A stretch of DNA of 9,295 nt. Source: an uncultured bacterium. GTDB lineage: Bacteria > Bacillota > Clostridia > Lachnospirales > Lachnospiraceae. Numbering within the stretch: the first letter of the stretch is position 1; the number at the start of each line of letters is the position of its first letter. A model generated the notes under the pieces. That model did not search any database. It saw only the letters and a program-made list of their open reading frames with translations, and was not told where the DNA came from. The stretch spans positions 1 to 9,295 of the forward strand of contig CAMTFT010000039.1 of NCBI GenBank assembly GCA_947071365.1. The letters run 5' to 3'. Of this stretch, positions 1-7,893 are shown piece after piece. A program made the translations under genes and the position numbers.

Positions 1-46
1 AGATGTAGCTCCGTCTCGTGGGCTCGGAGATGTGTATAAGAGACAG
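1..46 (+). other. Nextera/Tn5 i7 sequencing adapter (artefact)
   Basis: This is library adapter, not genome. Bases 28-46 are the 19-base Tn5 mosaic end AGATGTGTATAAGAGACAG. Bases 13-27 are the Nextera read-2 tail GTCTCGTGGGCTCGG. Bases 5-12 (GTAGCTCC) occupy the i7 index slot, and bases 1-4 (AGAT) match the end of the P7 primer. The same 46 bases occur inverted at 9250-9295. Genomic sequence starts at 47. Confidence 0.98.
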
Positions 47-1008
47 CCAGTGTGATTACTCCGGACAAGGCAAGAGAAGATCTGAAGATCGGCGTTTCCT
101 TTAAGACACTTCAGGAAGAGCGCTGGGTTATGGAGCTTGGTGTGATCGAAGACGTTTGTGAGGAGAATGGTATTGAGTGTATTTCTCAGGTCAGCGAGAA
201 TGACGCGCAGAAGCAGGTTGGACAGATTGAAAACCTGGTAGAGCAGGGCGTGGACATCATCATTGTACAGTCAAATGAAAAAGAAGCAGTAAGCGGCGCT
301 CTGAAAGCAGCCCACGATGCAGGCGTTCTGATCTGTTATTATGAGCAGCCGAGCGGTGAAGTATACTGTGACTTCAGCGGTGGCAATGATGAGTATGAGA
401 TCGGTACACTGATCACAAAGACAGTTGGCGACATGGGAATCACCGGAAAAGTTGCTTATATCTATGGTGACCCGGCAGGCGGCACAGGCGTTTACTCTTT
501 CCATGATGGTATGCATGACAGCATGAAAGACTGTGATGTGGAAGTAGTCGGTGAGCAGTGGACAACGAACTGGGATCCGTCTATGGCTATGAGCTACGCA
601 GAGAACTGGATTTCTCAGTACGGTGAAGAGCTGACAGCGATCCTTGCAATGAATGATGGTATGGCAGGCGGCGTTGTACAGGCACTTGAGAATGCAGGAC
701 TTGCAGGTAAAGTCCTTGTAACAGGTCAGGACTGTGATCTTCTTGCAGTACAGAGAATTCTGGCAGGTACACAGGTATCTACGATCCTGAAGAGTGGTAA
801 GGAATACCCGAGAATATTTACAGAGGCATGTATCGCTTACAGACTTGGCGAGACAACAGCAGACGAGTATTCAACAACAAAGAACAGCGAAGGCGAAGAA
901 ATTCCGTTCATGGTATACTCCGGTAAGATCATCACAAAAGACAATGTGGATGACGTAATTGAAGCTGGTGTTTATACACACGAAGAGGTATACGGAGAGG
1001 CTGAATAA
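47..1008 (+). CDS. Sugar ABC transporter substrate-binding protein, XylF/RbsB-like (5' truncated)
   Basis: This is an extracytoplasmic sugar-binding protein (periplasmic-binding-protein fold, Peripla_BP_4 type), which would deliver a sugar to the ATPase and permease encoded downstream. The 5' end is cut by the adapter: the frame is open to base 47, and the GTG at 52 is not a credible start because adapter lies just upstream and no signal peptide or lipobox is present. Probably a few tens of N-terminal residues are missing. Counting from 52, XylF-like landmarks are ERW (Arg24-Trp25), QIENLVEQGVD, GEQW (Trp170), NDGMAGG (Asn201-Asp202), GQDCD (225-229) and Lys247. A gapless alignment with E. 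coli XylF from memory runs through the hinge region. The oddity is Glu98-Gln99 where XylF and RbsB carry an Asp-Arg pair that contacts the sugar, so xylose or ribose specificity should not be assumed. The next gene starts 5 bases after the stop. Confidence 0.9.
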
Positions 1009-1013
1009 ATCCT

Positions 1014-1874
1014 ATGATATTTGAGAATCTAAGGAAAGAGCAGTTTATTCATTCGAATTTTCCTTACTATAATTATTCACTGGATTATGCACTTGATTCG
1101 TTGCAGCGTATGGGCGCCGGGAAGCTGGAATTTTATGGCGCGCATCCCCACTTCTGCATGGAGGATGTGGGTTATTCCGATATGAAAGTGTTAAAGCGCA
1201 AGCTGGATGACCGCGGGCTGAGTGTAGTGGAGATCAATCCGGAGAACTGTGCCTATCCTACGAATCTTGCATCTATGAATCCGGCTACACGGCTTCGGAC
1301 ATTCCGTTATTATGAGAATGCTATCCGGACTGCCGGTGTACTGGGAACACCGTATGTACTGGTGTTCCCGGGATATGCAAACATGGATGAGGCTCCGGAG
1401 GATGCATGGAATATATCGGTGGATGCAATGGCCAGACTGGGCGAGATCGCAAAAACAGAGGGTGTGACCATCACGTTTGAGGCGACGACGCGAAATCTGA
1501 CGGTAGTGACCGATCATATGCAGGTGATGCGGCTGATACGGGAATGCGGCTGTGATAATATGGCTGTTACGATTGATATGATGTGCCTGATGCAGACGCA
1601 GGAGAGTGTGCAGGATGTATACGATATCTGCGGTGCTGATAAGGTTGTGAATGTACATTATACGGATGGTGCCCTTTTGTCATCAGGCGCATGGGAGCAT
1701 CGGATTCCGGGCGAAGGAGAATTGGACTTGGAAAAGATGCTGAAAATGTTTGATGAAAACCATTACCAGGGATATTTTGGCAATGAAGTGAAATGGAGTA
1801 CAGATCCGGCCCTTCATACACCGGAACTGGTCTGCGCAAAATTACAGAGATGGTGGGATTTGCATTTTGAGTAA
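1014..1874 (+). CDS. Sugar phosphate isomerase/epimerase family TIM barrel (FrlC-like)
   Basis: A 286-residue protein of the xylose-isomerase-like TIM-barrel superfamily (AP_endonuc_2 fold), most like FrlC-type fructoselysine 3-epimerase and ketose 3-epimerases. These use a divalent metal to move a proton next to a keto-sugar carbonyl. The four expected metal ligands are visible: Glu156 (ITFEATT), Asp188 (VTIDMM), His215 (NVHYTDG) and Glu258 (GNEVKW). The HRIPGEGELDL loop typical of the FrlC/IolE group follows the histidine. Length is normal. The ATG at 1014 lies 5 bases after the binding-protein stop; a GGAGAGG at 994-1000 is rather far, so translation is probably coupled. The gene sits between the binding protein and the ATPase, an unusual place that ties it to the imported sugar. 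Actual substrate unknown; no frlB/frlD-type partners are seen, so fructoselysine is not supported. Confidence 0.85.
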   Translation: MIFENLRKEQFIHSNFPYYNYSLDYALDSLQRMGAGKLEFYGAHPHFCMEDVGYSDMKVLKRKLDDRGLSVVEINPENCAYPTNLASMNPATRLRTFRYYENAIRTAGVLGTPYVLVFPGYANMDEAPEDAWNISVDAMARLGEIAKTEGVTITFEATTRNLTVVTDHMQVMRLIRECGCDNMAVTIDMMCLMQTQESVQDVYDICGADKVVNVHYTDGALLSSGAWEHRIPGEGELDLEKMLKMFDENHYQGYFGNEVKWSTDPALHTPELVCAKLQRWWDLHFE

Positions 1875-1892
1875 AGCTGGCAATGACTGCAG

Positions 1893-1924
1893 AACGACGG
1901 AGCCTTGAGAAAGGCTCCGTTGTT
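1893..1924 (+). promoter_or_regulatory. Strong intercistronic hairpin, possible attenuator or processing site
   Basis: The core arms ACGGAGCC (1897-1904) and GGCTCCGT (1913-1920) pair perfectly. Pairing extends inward by two A-T pairs to a GAGA tetraloop (1907-1910, GNRA type) and outward by four more pairs, one of them G-T, giving about 14 bp. The 3' flank is TGTTAC, not a real run of T, so a full intrinsic terminator is doubtful. Partial termination or 3'-end protection of the upstream binding-protein and epimerase message fits better. It sits in the 73-base gap before the transporter ATPase gene; the GGGGG of that gene's ribosome binding site begins only 10 bases after the hairpin. Confidence 0.65.
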
Positions 1925-1947
1925 ACAAAGAAAGGGGGAAAACGGAG

Positions 1948-3474
1948 ATGGAAGAGTATATCTTGCAGATGAACCATATAACAAAAGAATTTCCGGGAGT
2001 CAAAGCCCTTGATGATGTTACGTTTGGCGTTCGCCGCGGGGAAATCCACGCGCTTTGCGGAGAAAATGGCGCAGGAAAGTCCACACTGATGAAAGTGCTT
2101 TCCGGAGAACATACGGATTACACCGGGGAGCTGGTGCTAAATGGGGAGGCAGTAAAATTCAGGGGTATTAAAGAAAGTGAAATTGCCGGAATTGCGATTA
2201 TTCATCAGGAACTGGGACTTATTCAGACGATGAATGTCTGTGAAAATATTTTTCTGGGTAATGAAGTATGCCATAACGGTTATATAGACTGGGATTATGA
2301 ATACCAGAAAACGAAAGAATTGTTAGATGATTTGAATTTGAAAATTAATCCGAAAACGAGAGTCGGAAATCTGGGCATCGGGCAGCAACAGTTGATCGAG
2401 ATTGCCAAGGCACTCAGCAAGAACTGTAAAATCCTGATCCTGGATGAGCCTACCGCACCGCTTCCACAGGAGGATTCAGAGAATCTCCTTAAGCTGGTGT
2501 GTGAACTGAGAGATAAGGGAATGAGTATCGTCTTTATTTCTCATAAGCTTAATGAGGTTCTGAGCATCGCAGACACGATTACCATTCTGCGTGACGGACA
2601 GACCATTGACTCGAGGCCGGCAAAAGAGTTTACGCAGGAGACGCTGATCAACGGGATGGTTGGGCGTGAGCTGAATACGCGATTTGAAAGCCGCAACTGT
2701 GAGATCGGCGATGTAGCGCTGCGTGTATCAGACTGGTCGGTATATGACGGAATTAATAATAAATGGATCGTACAGGACATTAATCTGGAGGTACATCATG
2801 GCGAAGTGATCGGACTGGCCGGAATGATCGGCGCAGGGCGTACAGAGCTTGCCATGAGTATTTTCGGGGCACTAGATGGAGCTGTTACCGGAAAACTGGA
2901 GTATATGGGGAAGGAGCGTCCGCATTTTAAAAATGCCAGTGAAGCGATCGATGCCGGACTATTTTATTCCTCAGAGGACAGAAAACAGCTCGGTCTTATT
3001 CTGACATCCGATATAGCGTATAATGCGTCACTCTCCGGCCTGAGCAAATTTACAGGAGGCGGGCTGTTTATCAACAGAGACAATGAGTATGCGCAAGTAA
3101 AAGAGATGGTTGCAAAGCTTCGCATCAAGACGCCGTCGATTTTGCAGAAGGTAGGAAATCTTTCTGGAGGAAATCAGCAGAAGGTGTGCCTGGCGAAGGC
3201 GCTGATATGTGAACCAAAGGTACTGATCCTCGATGAAGCGACACGCGGCATTGATATCGGAGCCAAGTCTGAGATTTATCAGTTGATCAATCAGATTGCG
3301 CAGCAGGGCGTTGCCGTCATCATGATATCCTCTGAGCTTCCGGAGATTCTGGGACTCAGTGACCGTATCTACGTTATGAAAGAGGGACGGATCAGCGGGC
3401 AGTTTGATAACAGGGAAAGAAAGATTACGCAGGAAGATGTGGCTATGGCAGCTACGGGAGGTGCTGAGAAATGA
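1948..3474 (+). CDS. Sugar ABC transporter ATP-binding protein (XylG/RbsA/MglA-type, two ABC domains)
   Basis: This cytoplasmic ATPase of 508 residues has two tandem nucleotide-binding domains, as in monosaccharide importers of the CUT2 family. Domain 1: Walker A GENGAGKST (38-46), Q-loop Gln87, signature LGIGQQQ (142-148) and Walker B ending Asp166-Glu167. Domain 2: degenerate Walker A GMIGAGRTE (292-300, Arg for Lys), canonical LSGGNQQ (405-411) and Walker B Asp429-Glu430. An imperfect second Walker A is normal for this family, and the Gly in place of Ser in the first signature recalls XylG. The length is close to E. coli XylG. The start ATG follows a G-rich ribosome binding site at about 1931-1938. 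The stop overlaps the permease start by four bases, so the two are co-translated. The family is certain; the sugar is not shown by this protein. Confidence 0.95.
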   Translation: MEEYILQMNHITKEFPGVKALDDVTFGVRRGEIHALCGENGAGKSTLMKVLSGEHTDYTGELVLNGEAVKFRGIKESEIAGIAIIHQELGLIQTMNVCENIFLGNEVCHNGYIDWDYEYQKTKELLDDLNLKINPKTRVGNLGIGQQQLIEIAKALSKNCKILILDEPTAPLPQEDSENLLKLVCELRDKGMSIVFISHKLNEVLSIADTITILRDGQTIDSRPAKEFTQETLINGMVGRELNTRFESRNCEIGDVALRVSDWSVYDGINNKWIVQDINLEVHHGEVIGLAGMIGAGRTELAMSIFGALDGAVTGKLEYMGKERPHFKNASEAIDAGLFYSSEDRKQLGLILTSDIAYNASLSGLSKFTGGGLFINRDNEYAQVKEMVAKLRIKTPSILQKVGNLSGGNQQKVCLAKALICEPKVLILDEATRGIDIGAKSEIYQLINQIAQQGVAVIMISSELPEILGLSDRIYVMKEGRISGQFDNRERKITQEDVAMAATGGAEK

Positions 3475-4661
3475 CAAATGGAAACAAAAATAAAAATGTA
3501 GATTTGTTCAGTCTGTTTTATAAAAACAGTCTTTTAGTAGAAGCGGTGATTATCTGTCTTATTTTCGCAGTGTTTACAAAGGGTGCTTTTCTGAGAGTCA
3601 GCAATCTTGTCAATCTGCTGATGCAGGGAGCTACGTGCTCTATTATTGCAATTACCATGTGTCTTGTTATTATCACAGGAAATGCGGATCTGTCCGCAGG
3701 CCGTTTCCTGGGAATGCTCAGTATGGTGGCTGCGATCCTTCAGGTGACACGTTCTGAACTTCCGGCATGGCTGGTACTGATCCTGATCTATGTGATTGCC
3801 ATTGCAGTGGGACTGTGGCATGGCTTCTGGGTAGGATACTTAAAGCTTCCGGCATTTATCATTACCCTGACTTCACAGCTCATCTTCCTTGGAATCAACC
3901 AGTTTATGAGCGGCGGAAGAATTTACGGTCCGGTGGGCGGTGTCATCTCCCAGATGGGAAGCGGATACCTTCCATCCTTCGGACAGGAGCTCAATGTGGC
4001 TACGGTTCTTGTAGGTGTTATCTTTATTGCCGTATTTATTATTCTTACAATTTCCAAAGAGAAAAAGGCCCAAAAGCAGGGATTAGCTGAAGGAAGCTGG
4101 TCAAAGGCGGTCATTAAGGTCGTTGCCGTCTCTGCAATAGCGGCTGCCATTACGGCGCTGTTTGCCGGGCACAAGGGCTTCTCTTATGCGATGATCATCA
4201 TGTTTGTTATGACTATGATCGTCTCTTTTATCAGCCAGAATACAAAATTCGGACGTTATATCTACGCAATCGGCGGAAATGCCAACGCAGCGTCATTATC
4301 GGGAATCAATGTTCCGAAGGAGACAATGAAGCTTTACGTCCTTCATGCGGTAATCGTTGCCACAGCGTCTATGGTATATCTTGGACGACTGAATTCCGCT
4401 ACGACTTCCGCAGGAAACGGGTATGAATTTACTGCAATTACAGGATGTGTTGTGGGCGGCACAGCCATCACAGGAGGACGCGGTACGGTTATTGGTGCAG
4501 TAGTAGGTACGATGGTTATGGCGGCGCTCGATAATGGTATGAGCCTTTTGAACCTGGACCCGTCTTTGCAGTATGTAGTCCGGGGCGCGGTACTTCTGTT
4601 CGCAATCAGCCTTGACGCATATGCGAACAACAGAAAAGCAAAAACTGTTCAGGCAGCATAA
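3471..4661 (+). CDS. Sugar ABC transporter permease (XylH-type)
   Basis: A polytopic inner-membrane permease of 396 residues (BPD_transp_2 family) that forms the channel of the CUT2 sugar importer. Hydrophobic segments are visible around residues 20-39, 48-68, 98-118, 123-141, 175-194, 211-232, 237-254, 285-303, 336-356 and 366-382. Family landmarks are ITGNADLSAGRFLG (68-81), the cytoplasmic coupling loop GRYIYAIGGNANAASLSGI (261-279), and GRGTVIGAVVG (336-346) followed by DNGMSLLNL. The charged stretch at about 195-212 splits the protein, as in XylH, whose length it also matches. The ATG overlaps the ATPase stop (ATGA, 3471-3474) and has a GGGAGGTG ribosome binding site at 3456-3463. Only one permease gene is seen, so the channel is probably a homodimer. 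Confidence 0.93.
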   Translation: MTNGNKNKNVDLFSLFYKNSLLVEAVIICLIFAVFTKGAFLRVSNLVNLLMQGATCSIIAITMCLVIITGNADLSAGRFLGMLSMVAAILQVTRSELPAWLVLILIYVIAIAVGLWHGFWVGYLKLPAFIITLTSQLIFLGINQFMSGGRIYGPVGGVISQMGSGYLPSFGQELNVATVLVGVIFIAVFIILTISKEKKAQKQGLAEGSWSKAVIKVVAVSAIAAAITALFAGHKGFSYAMIIMFVMTMIVSFISQNTKFGRYIYAIGGNANAASLSGINVPKETMKLYVLHAVIVATASMVYLGRLNSATTSAGNGYEFTAITGCVVGGTAITGGRGTVIGAVVGTMVMAALDNGMSLLNLDPSLQYVVRGAVLLFAISLDAYANNRKAKTVQAA

Positions 4662-4692
4662 ATAATAGAACGTTATTGAAGGGAGAAAAATA

Positions 4693-5808
4693 ATGAGGAA
4701 CCATAAAATCAGAGACATTAAGGTGCATCTTGTATCCCAGCCGGTGACAGGCGGATTTGCAGATGCGACGAGAAAAGTAGAGTGTATCGGTTTTACCATT
4801 GTCCGGATTACTACGGAGGACGGTATCGAAGGATTTGGCGTTACATATCATGAGGTTGGCGGAGAAGCCACAAAGATGCTTATTGAGAAAAACATTGCTC
4901 CGAAGCTGATCGGAAGAGACCCGTTCGAGACGGAAGTGATCTGGAATGAAATGTTCGGATATCTTCGGGGAGTAGGGCGCAAAGGCCTGATGTTCTGCGC
5001 ACTTTCAGCGGTAGATATTGCATTGTGGGATCTGAAAGGAAAGATCGTTGACATGCCGCTTTACAGGATGTTCGGCGGTACGCAGACGAAAGTGCCGGTA
5101 TACGGAAGCGGTGGCTGGACATCATATTCCGACGATGAGCTGGTAGCAGAGATGGTAAGTCTCGTGAAGGACGATGGATATCAGACGATTAAATTTAAAG
5201 TTGGAGTAGAGGGAGGGCAGAATCCTACACGCGATGTCGAGCGTGTGCGCAAGGTGCGTGAAGCAGTGGGCCCGGATATTGGAATCCTTCTGGATGCAAA
5301 TAACTGCTGGGATGCCGCTACAGGAGCGAGATTCGCAAACCGCGTGAAAGACTACGATATCATGTTCCTTGAAGAACCGGTATTCGCAGATGATATACCG
5401 GGACTGAAAAAATATAAGAACAGTACGGATCTTCCTCTCGCAACAGGTGAGCATGAGTATACAAAGTACGGTGCAAGGGATCTTCTGATCAATGGATGTG
5501 CGGATATCGTTCAGCTTGATGGAACACGTGCAGGTGGCTTTACGGAAATGCTGAAGATCGGCGCAATGACGCAGGCGTTTAATGTAAAATTTGCCCCGCA
5601 TGCAATGGAGAATATTCACATCCACCTTGTAAGCACATTTAACAATGCACCGTTCCTTGAGAGACTGAAACTGTTTGAGGGAATTACGGAAAATACGTAT
5701 CTGGATGCTCCGAAGCCGGTGAACGGATTTATGACGATTCCGGATCTTCCGGGCCTCGGGCTGAAACTGAATATGGACTTTATCAACGAGCATGATGAAA
5801 AATTTTAG
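4693..5808 (+). CDS. Mandelate racemase/muconate lactonizing family acid-sugar dehydratase
   Basis: A 371-residue enolase-superfamily enzyme with an N-terminal capping domain (about 1-125) and a C-terminal barrel. It is assigned to the mandelate-racemase group from its catalytic residues: KxK (Lys167, Lys169) on one face; metal ligands Asp201 (LLDANN), a Glu of the FLEEP motif (227/228) and Glu253 (TGEHEY); and the His-Asp dyad Asp276 (VQLDGTRAGG) and His303 (FAPHAMEN). The 27-residue Asp-to-His spacing equals that of mandelate racemase (D270/H297). Most members of this group outside racemases remove water from sugar acids (galactonate, fuconate, galactarate/talarate and the like), giving 2-keto-3-deoxy acids. 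A putative 2-keto acid aldolase two genes downstream supports that reading. A ribosome binding site AAGGGAG at 4679-4685 sets the start. The exact sugar acid, and racemase versus dehydratase, cannot be decided here. Confidence 0.88.
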   Translation: MRNHKIRDIKVHLVSQPVTGGFADATRKVECIGFTIVRITTEDGIEGFGVTYHEVGGEATKMLIEKNIAPKLIGRDPFETEVIWNEMFGYLRGVGRKGLMFCALSAVDIALWDLKGKIVDMPLYRMFGGTQTKVPVYGSGGWTSYSDDELVAEMVSLVKDDGYQTIKFKVGVEGGQNPTRDVERVRKVREAVGPDIGILLDANNCWDAATGARFANRVKDYDIMFLEEPVFADDIPGLKKYKNSTDLPLATGEHEYTKYGARDLLINGCADIVQLDGTRAGGFTEMLKIGAMTQAFNVKFAPHAMENIHIHLVSTFNNAPFLERLKLFEGITENTYLDAPKPVNGFMTIPDLPGLGLKLNMDFINEHDEKF

Positions 5809-5820
5809 GGAGAAGATACT

Positions 5821-6918
5821 ATGAAAGCTGTTGCAAAGACAGCATACGGCCCGGAGCATCTGTCTTATATGGATGTTCCAAATCCCGTATGCGGAGACAA
5901 TGATATTGTCCTGAAAGTAAAAGCGGCAGGGATCTGTGGCTCAGATATGCCTCTTCTTTACGGACCGGATGAAGCAAAATATGAACATTATACGTATCCG
6001 ATGGTAATCGGACATGAATTCGCAGGAGAAGTTTTTGAAGTAGGGAAAAATGTTACGGACTGGAAAAAAGGCGACAGGATAGTATCTGATAATACAGGTT
6101 ACGTGTGTGGTCACTGTCCTGCATGTGAAACGGGAAATTATCTTCTCTGCCCGGAGAGAAAGGGAATCGGCGGAGACATGGACGGAGGAATGGCCGAGTA
6201 CGTGAGAATACCGGGCATTGTTCTGCAGAGAGATGCAGCCAGCGTCCGCCGCATTCCTGACAACATGGAGTTTGAATATGCGTCGGTGATGGACCCCATC
6301 TGCAATGCGTATAAAGCTATTATTCAGGAAGCGGAGATCATTCCGGGCGACAACATTGTAATTTACGGGAACGGCCCGCTGGGACTGTTCAGTGTGCAGA
6401 TCGCAAAGATCGTGAATGCCGCAAAAATCATCGTGATCAGTACAAAGCGCAGCGCACCGGTGAGAAACCCGATCTGTGAAAAACTGGGGGCGACGGATCT
6501 GCTGATGGCAGACGATCCGGATCTTGTCAGCAAGGTGAAAGCGCTTGGCGGAGAAGATGGAATCGCGGCAGTGATCAACTGTGCTTCCCGTTCTGCAAAC
6601 GTTTTACCGCAGGCAGTGGAAATGCTGAGACCAGGTGGAAAATTTGTGATGGTAGGATATACGCGTTCCGCAGTAACTTATGCGGAGGATCCTGCCGACC
6701 TTATGGGACATAAAGGAATTCATTTTATCGGCCACATGGGTTATGACCATACCTCATGGAGAAATGTGCTTGCACTTTACCGCGAGGGACGTATTGACAT
6801 GTCACCGATAGTAACTCATAAGCTCCCGCTGTCAAAGTGGAGAGACGGATTTGAACTGTTTACGAAACGTGAAGCTGCCAAAGTGGTTTTGATGCCTGAA
6901 CTGGATAAAGAGGTTTAA
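5821..6918 (+). CDS. Zinc-dependent medium-chain dehydrogenase (sugar/polyol/sugar-acid type)
   Basis: A 365-residue NAD(P)-dependent zinc alcohol dehydrogenase of the MDR superfamily. Catalytic zinc site: Cys39 (GICGSD) and His65-Glu66 (GHEFAG), with Asp in place of Glu in the later DPICNA motif, as in threonine dehydrogenase. The structural zinc site is complete: Cys96, Cys99, Cys102, Cys110. The Rossmann motif is GNGPLG in the IVIYGNGPLGLFSVQ stretch. Likely role: interconversion of a hydroxyl and a carbonyl on a sugar, polyol or 2-keto-3-deoxy acid in this pathway. The start ATG has GGGAGAAG at 5808-5815, directly after the dehydratase stop at 5808. The stop TAA shares a base with an ATG at 6918. 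Related to the RspB/GatD/TDH-like dehydrogenases; substrate unknown. Confidence 0.9.
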   Translation: MKAVAKTAYGPEHLSYMDVPNPVCGDNDIVLKVKAAGICGSDMPLLYGPDEAKYEHYTYPMVIGHEFAGEVFEVGKNVTDWKKGDRIVSDNTGYVCGHCPACETGNYLLCPERKGIGGDMDGGMAEYVRIPGIVLQRDAASVRRIPDNMEFEYASVMDPICNAYKAIIQEAEIIPGDNIVIYGNGPLGLFSVQIAKIVNAAKIIVISTKRSAPVRNPICEKLGATDLLMADDPDLVSKVKALGGEDGIAAVINCASRSANVLPQAVEMLRPGGKFVMVGYTRSAVTYAEDPADLMGHKGIHFIGHMGYDHTSWRNVLALYREGRIDMSPIVTHKLPLSKWRDGFELFTKREAAKVVLMPELDKEV

Positions 6919-6968
6919 TGGTAATGAAATTTGCGGGGACGGACGTATTAGCTGTTTCCCGTGGATAC

Positions 6969-6974
6969 GGAGGA
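6969..6974 (+). promoter_or_regulatory. Ribosome binding site that decides the aldolase start
   Basis: GGAGGA lies 6 bases before the ATG at 6981. It is the best Shine-Dalgarno match near this gene, and the protein beginning there (MKQFEGIYPAIITP) matches the usual DapA/NanA N-terminus. The competing ATG at 6918 has a weaker AAAGAGG (6907-6913) and would add 21 residues not expected in the family. Confidence 0.75.
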
Positions 6975-6980
6975 AATATT

Positions 6981-7868
6981 ATGAAGCAGTTTGAAGGAAT
7001 TTATCCTGCAATCATTACTCCTGTAGATGCAAATGAGGAGATCAATGAAAAAGCTCTGGAGCAGGTAATTGAAAAGACGTTGAAACAGGGAGTAGCAGGA
7101 TTTTATGTGAGTGGAAGTACAGGTGAGTCTTTCCTCCTGAGAGATGAGCAGAGAGTACAACTGATCAGGGCGATCTGCGGGATCGTAGACGGAAGAGGCG
7201 ATGTCATTGCAAACATTGGCACTTTTTCTACAAAAGGAACCATCCGGATGGCAGAGGCAGTGGCAGACTGCGGTGTATCGGCCATCTCAGCAGTACCGCC
7301 GTTTTATTTCCCATATTCAAAGGAAGAGATCCTGCAGTATTACCGGGATCTGGTGAGCGCGACAGGGATACCGACATTGATCTACAATATTCCGAAAATG
7401 AGCGGAGTTTCTTTCGGAACACAGGAGTTGATCGACTTTTTGAGAACAGACGGAATCCTGGGTGTGAAGCAGACAACCATGGATCTGATGCAGACGGAAA
7501 CTCTGGTCAGAGAATGTACGGATAAAGCAATCTTTAACGGACATGATGAGATATGGCTCCCGGCTCTTTCGGTAGGTGTGAGAGCAGCCATTGGAAGCTC
7601 CTTCTCGATCATGGGTGACGTGTTTATCGGAATTAAAAGGGCGTTTGATTCAGGAGATCTGGAGCATGCGAGATACCTTCAGGGTAAGGGCAATGCAATG
7701 CTGAAAACGCTTCTTGAGATTGGAATTTTCCCGGCGATCAAAGGCGTGCTGAAGCTGCAGGGGATCGATTGCGGTGACTGCATCAAACCGTTCCAGCCTT
7801 TAACGGCAAAGGATTATGAGAAGCTTGAAAAGGCTTTGGAAGATCTGTATGACGGCCTGACCATCTGA
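6981..7868 (+). CDS. DapA/NanA-family class I aldolase (N-acetylneuraminate lyase-like; probable 2-keto-3-deoxy sugar acid aldolase)
   Basis: A 295-residue TIM-barrel lyase that forms a Schiff base with a pyruvate-like ketone. Visible: GSTGE (45-49, carboxylate binding), Tyr135 in YNIP and Schiff-base Lys163 in GVKQT. Numbering runs two below E. coli NanA (Y137, K165). Residues that line the sialic-acid pocket in NanA are also present: Thr165, Asp189 and Glu190 (NGHDEI) and Ser206 (IGSSFSIMG), although NanA Tyr190 is His188 here. AVPPFYFPYS also resembles NanA. Despite this, the surrounding dehydratase and dehydrogenases point to cleavage of a 2-keto-3-deoxy aldonate into pyruvate plus an aldehyde. 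No ManNAc kinase, NanE or sialidase is seen. The start at 6981 is chosen over the longer frame from 6918 on ribosome-site and family grounds. Family certain, substrate open. Confidence 0.88.
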   Translation: MKQFEGIYPAIITPVDANEEINEKALEQVIEKTLKQGVAGFYVSGSTGESFLLRDEQRVQLIRAICGIVDGRGDVIANIGTFSTKGTIRMAEAVADCGVSAISAVPPFYFPYSKEEILQYYRDLVSATGIPTLIYNIPKMSGVSFGTQELIDFLRTDGILGVKQTTMDLMQTETLVRECTDKAIFNGHDEIWLPALSVGVRAAIGSSFSIMGDVFIGIKRAFDSGDLEHARYLQGKGNAMLKTLLEIGIFPAIKGVLKLQGIDCGDCIKPFQPLTAKDYEKLEKALEDLYDGLTI

Positions 7869-7893
7869 AAGCCATATGGATAAGGAGTAACGT

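Noticed and set aside
52..54. GTG as the true start of the substrate-binding protein
   Set aside because: Adapter begins six bases upstream, no ribosome site or signal peptide exists, and the frame is open to the adapter boundary; the gene is truncated.
1567..2112. A 181-codon reverse-strand open frame across the hairpin gap
   Set aside because: It overlaps two well-supported genes and their gap, reads as low-quality sequence without a domain, and is best seen as a shadow frame.
5122..5859. A 245-codon reverse-strand open frame
   Set aside because: It is antisense to the dehydratase with its complete catalytic residues; composition is rich in Cys, His and Ile with no recognisable domain, and it spans a gene boundary.
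4693..6918. RspA/RspB-type mannonate dehydratase plus dehydrogenase pair
   Set aside because: The neighbourhood is similar, but the dehydratase has the KxK motif and His-Asp dyad of the mandelate-racemase group and lacks the longer mannonate dehydratase sequence pattern.
6981..7868. Dihydrodipicolinate synthase (DapA) for lysine synthesis
   Set aside because: Motifs match NanA much better, including NGHDEI and IGSSFSIMG, and the neighbours are catabolic sugar genes.
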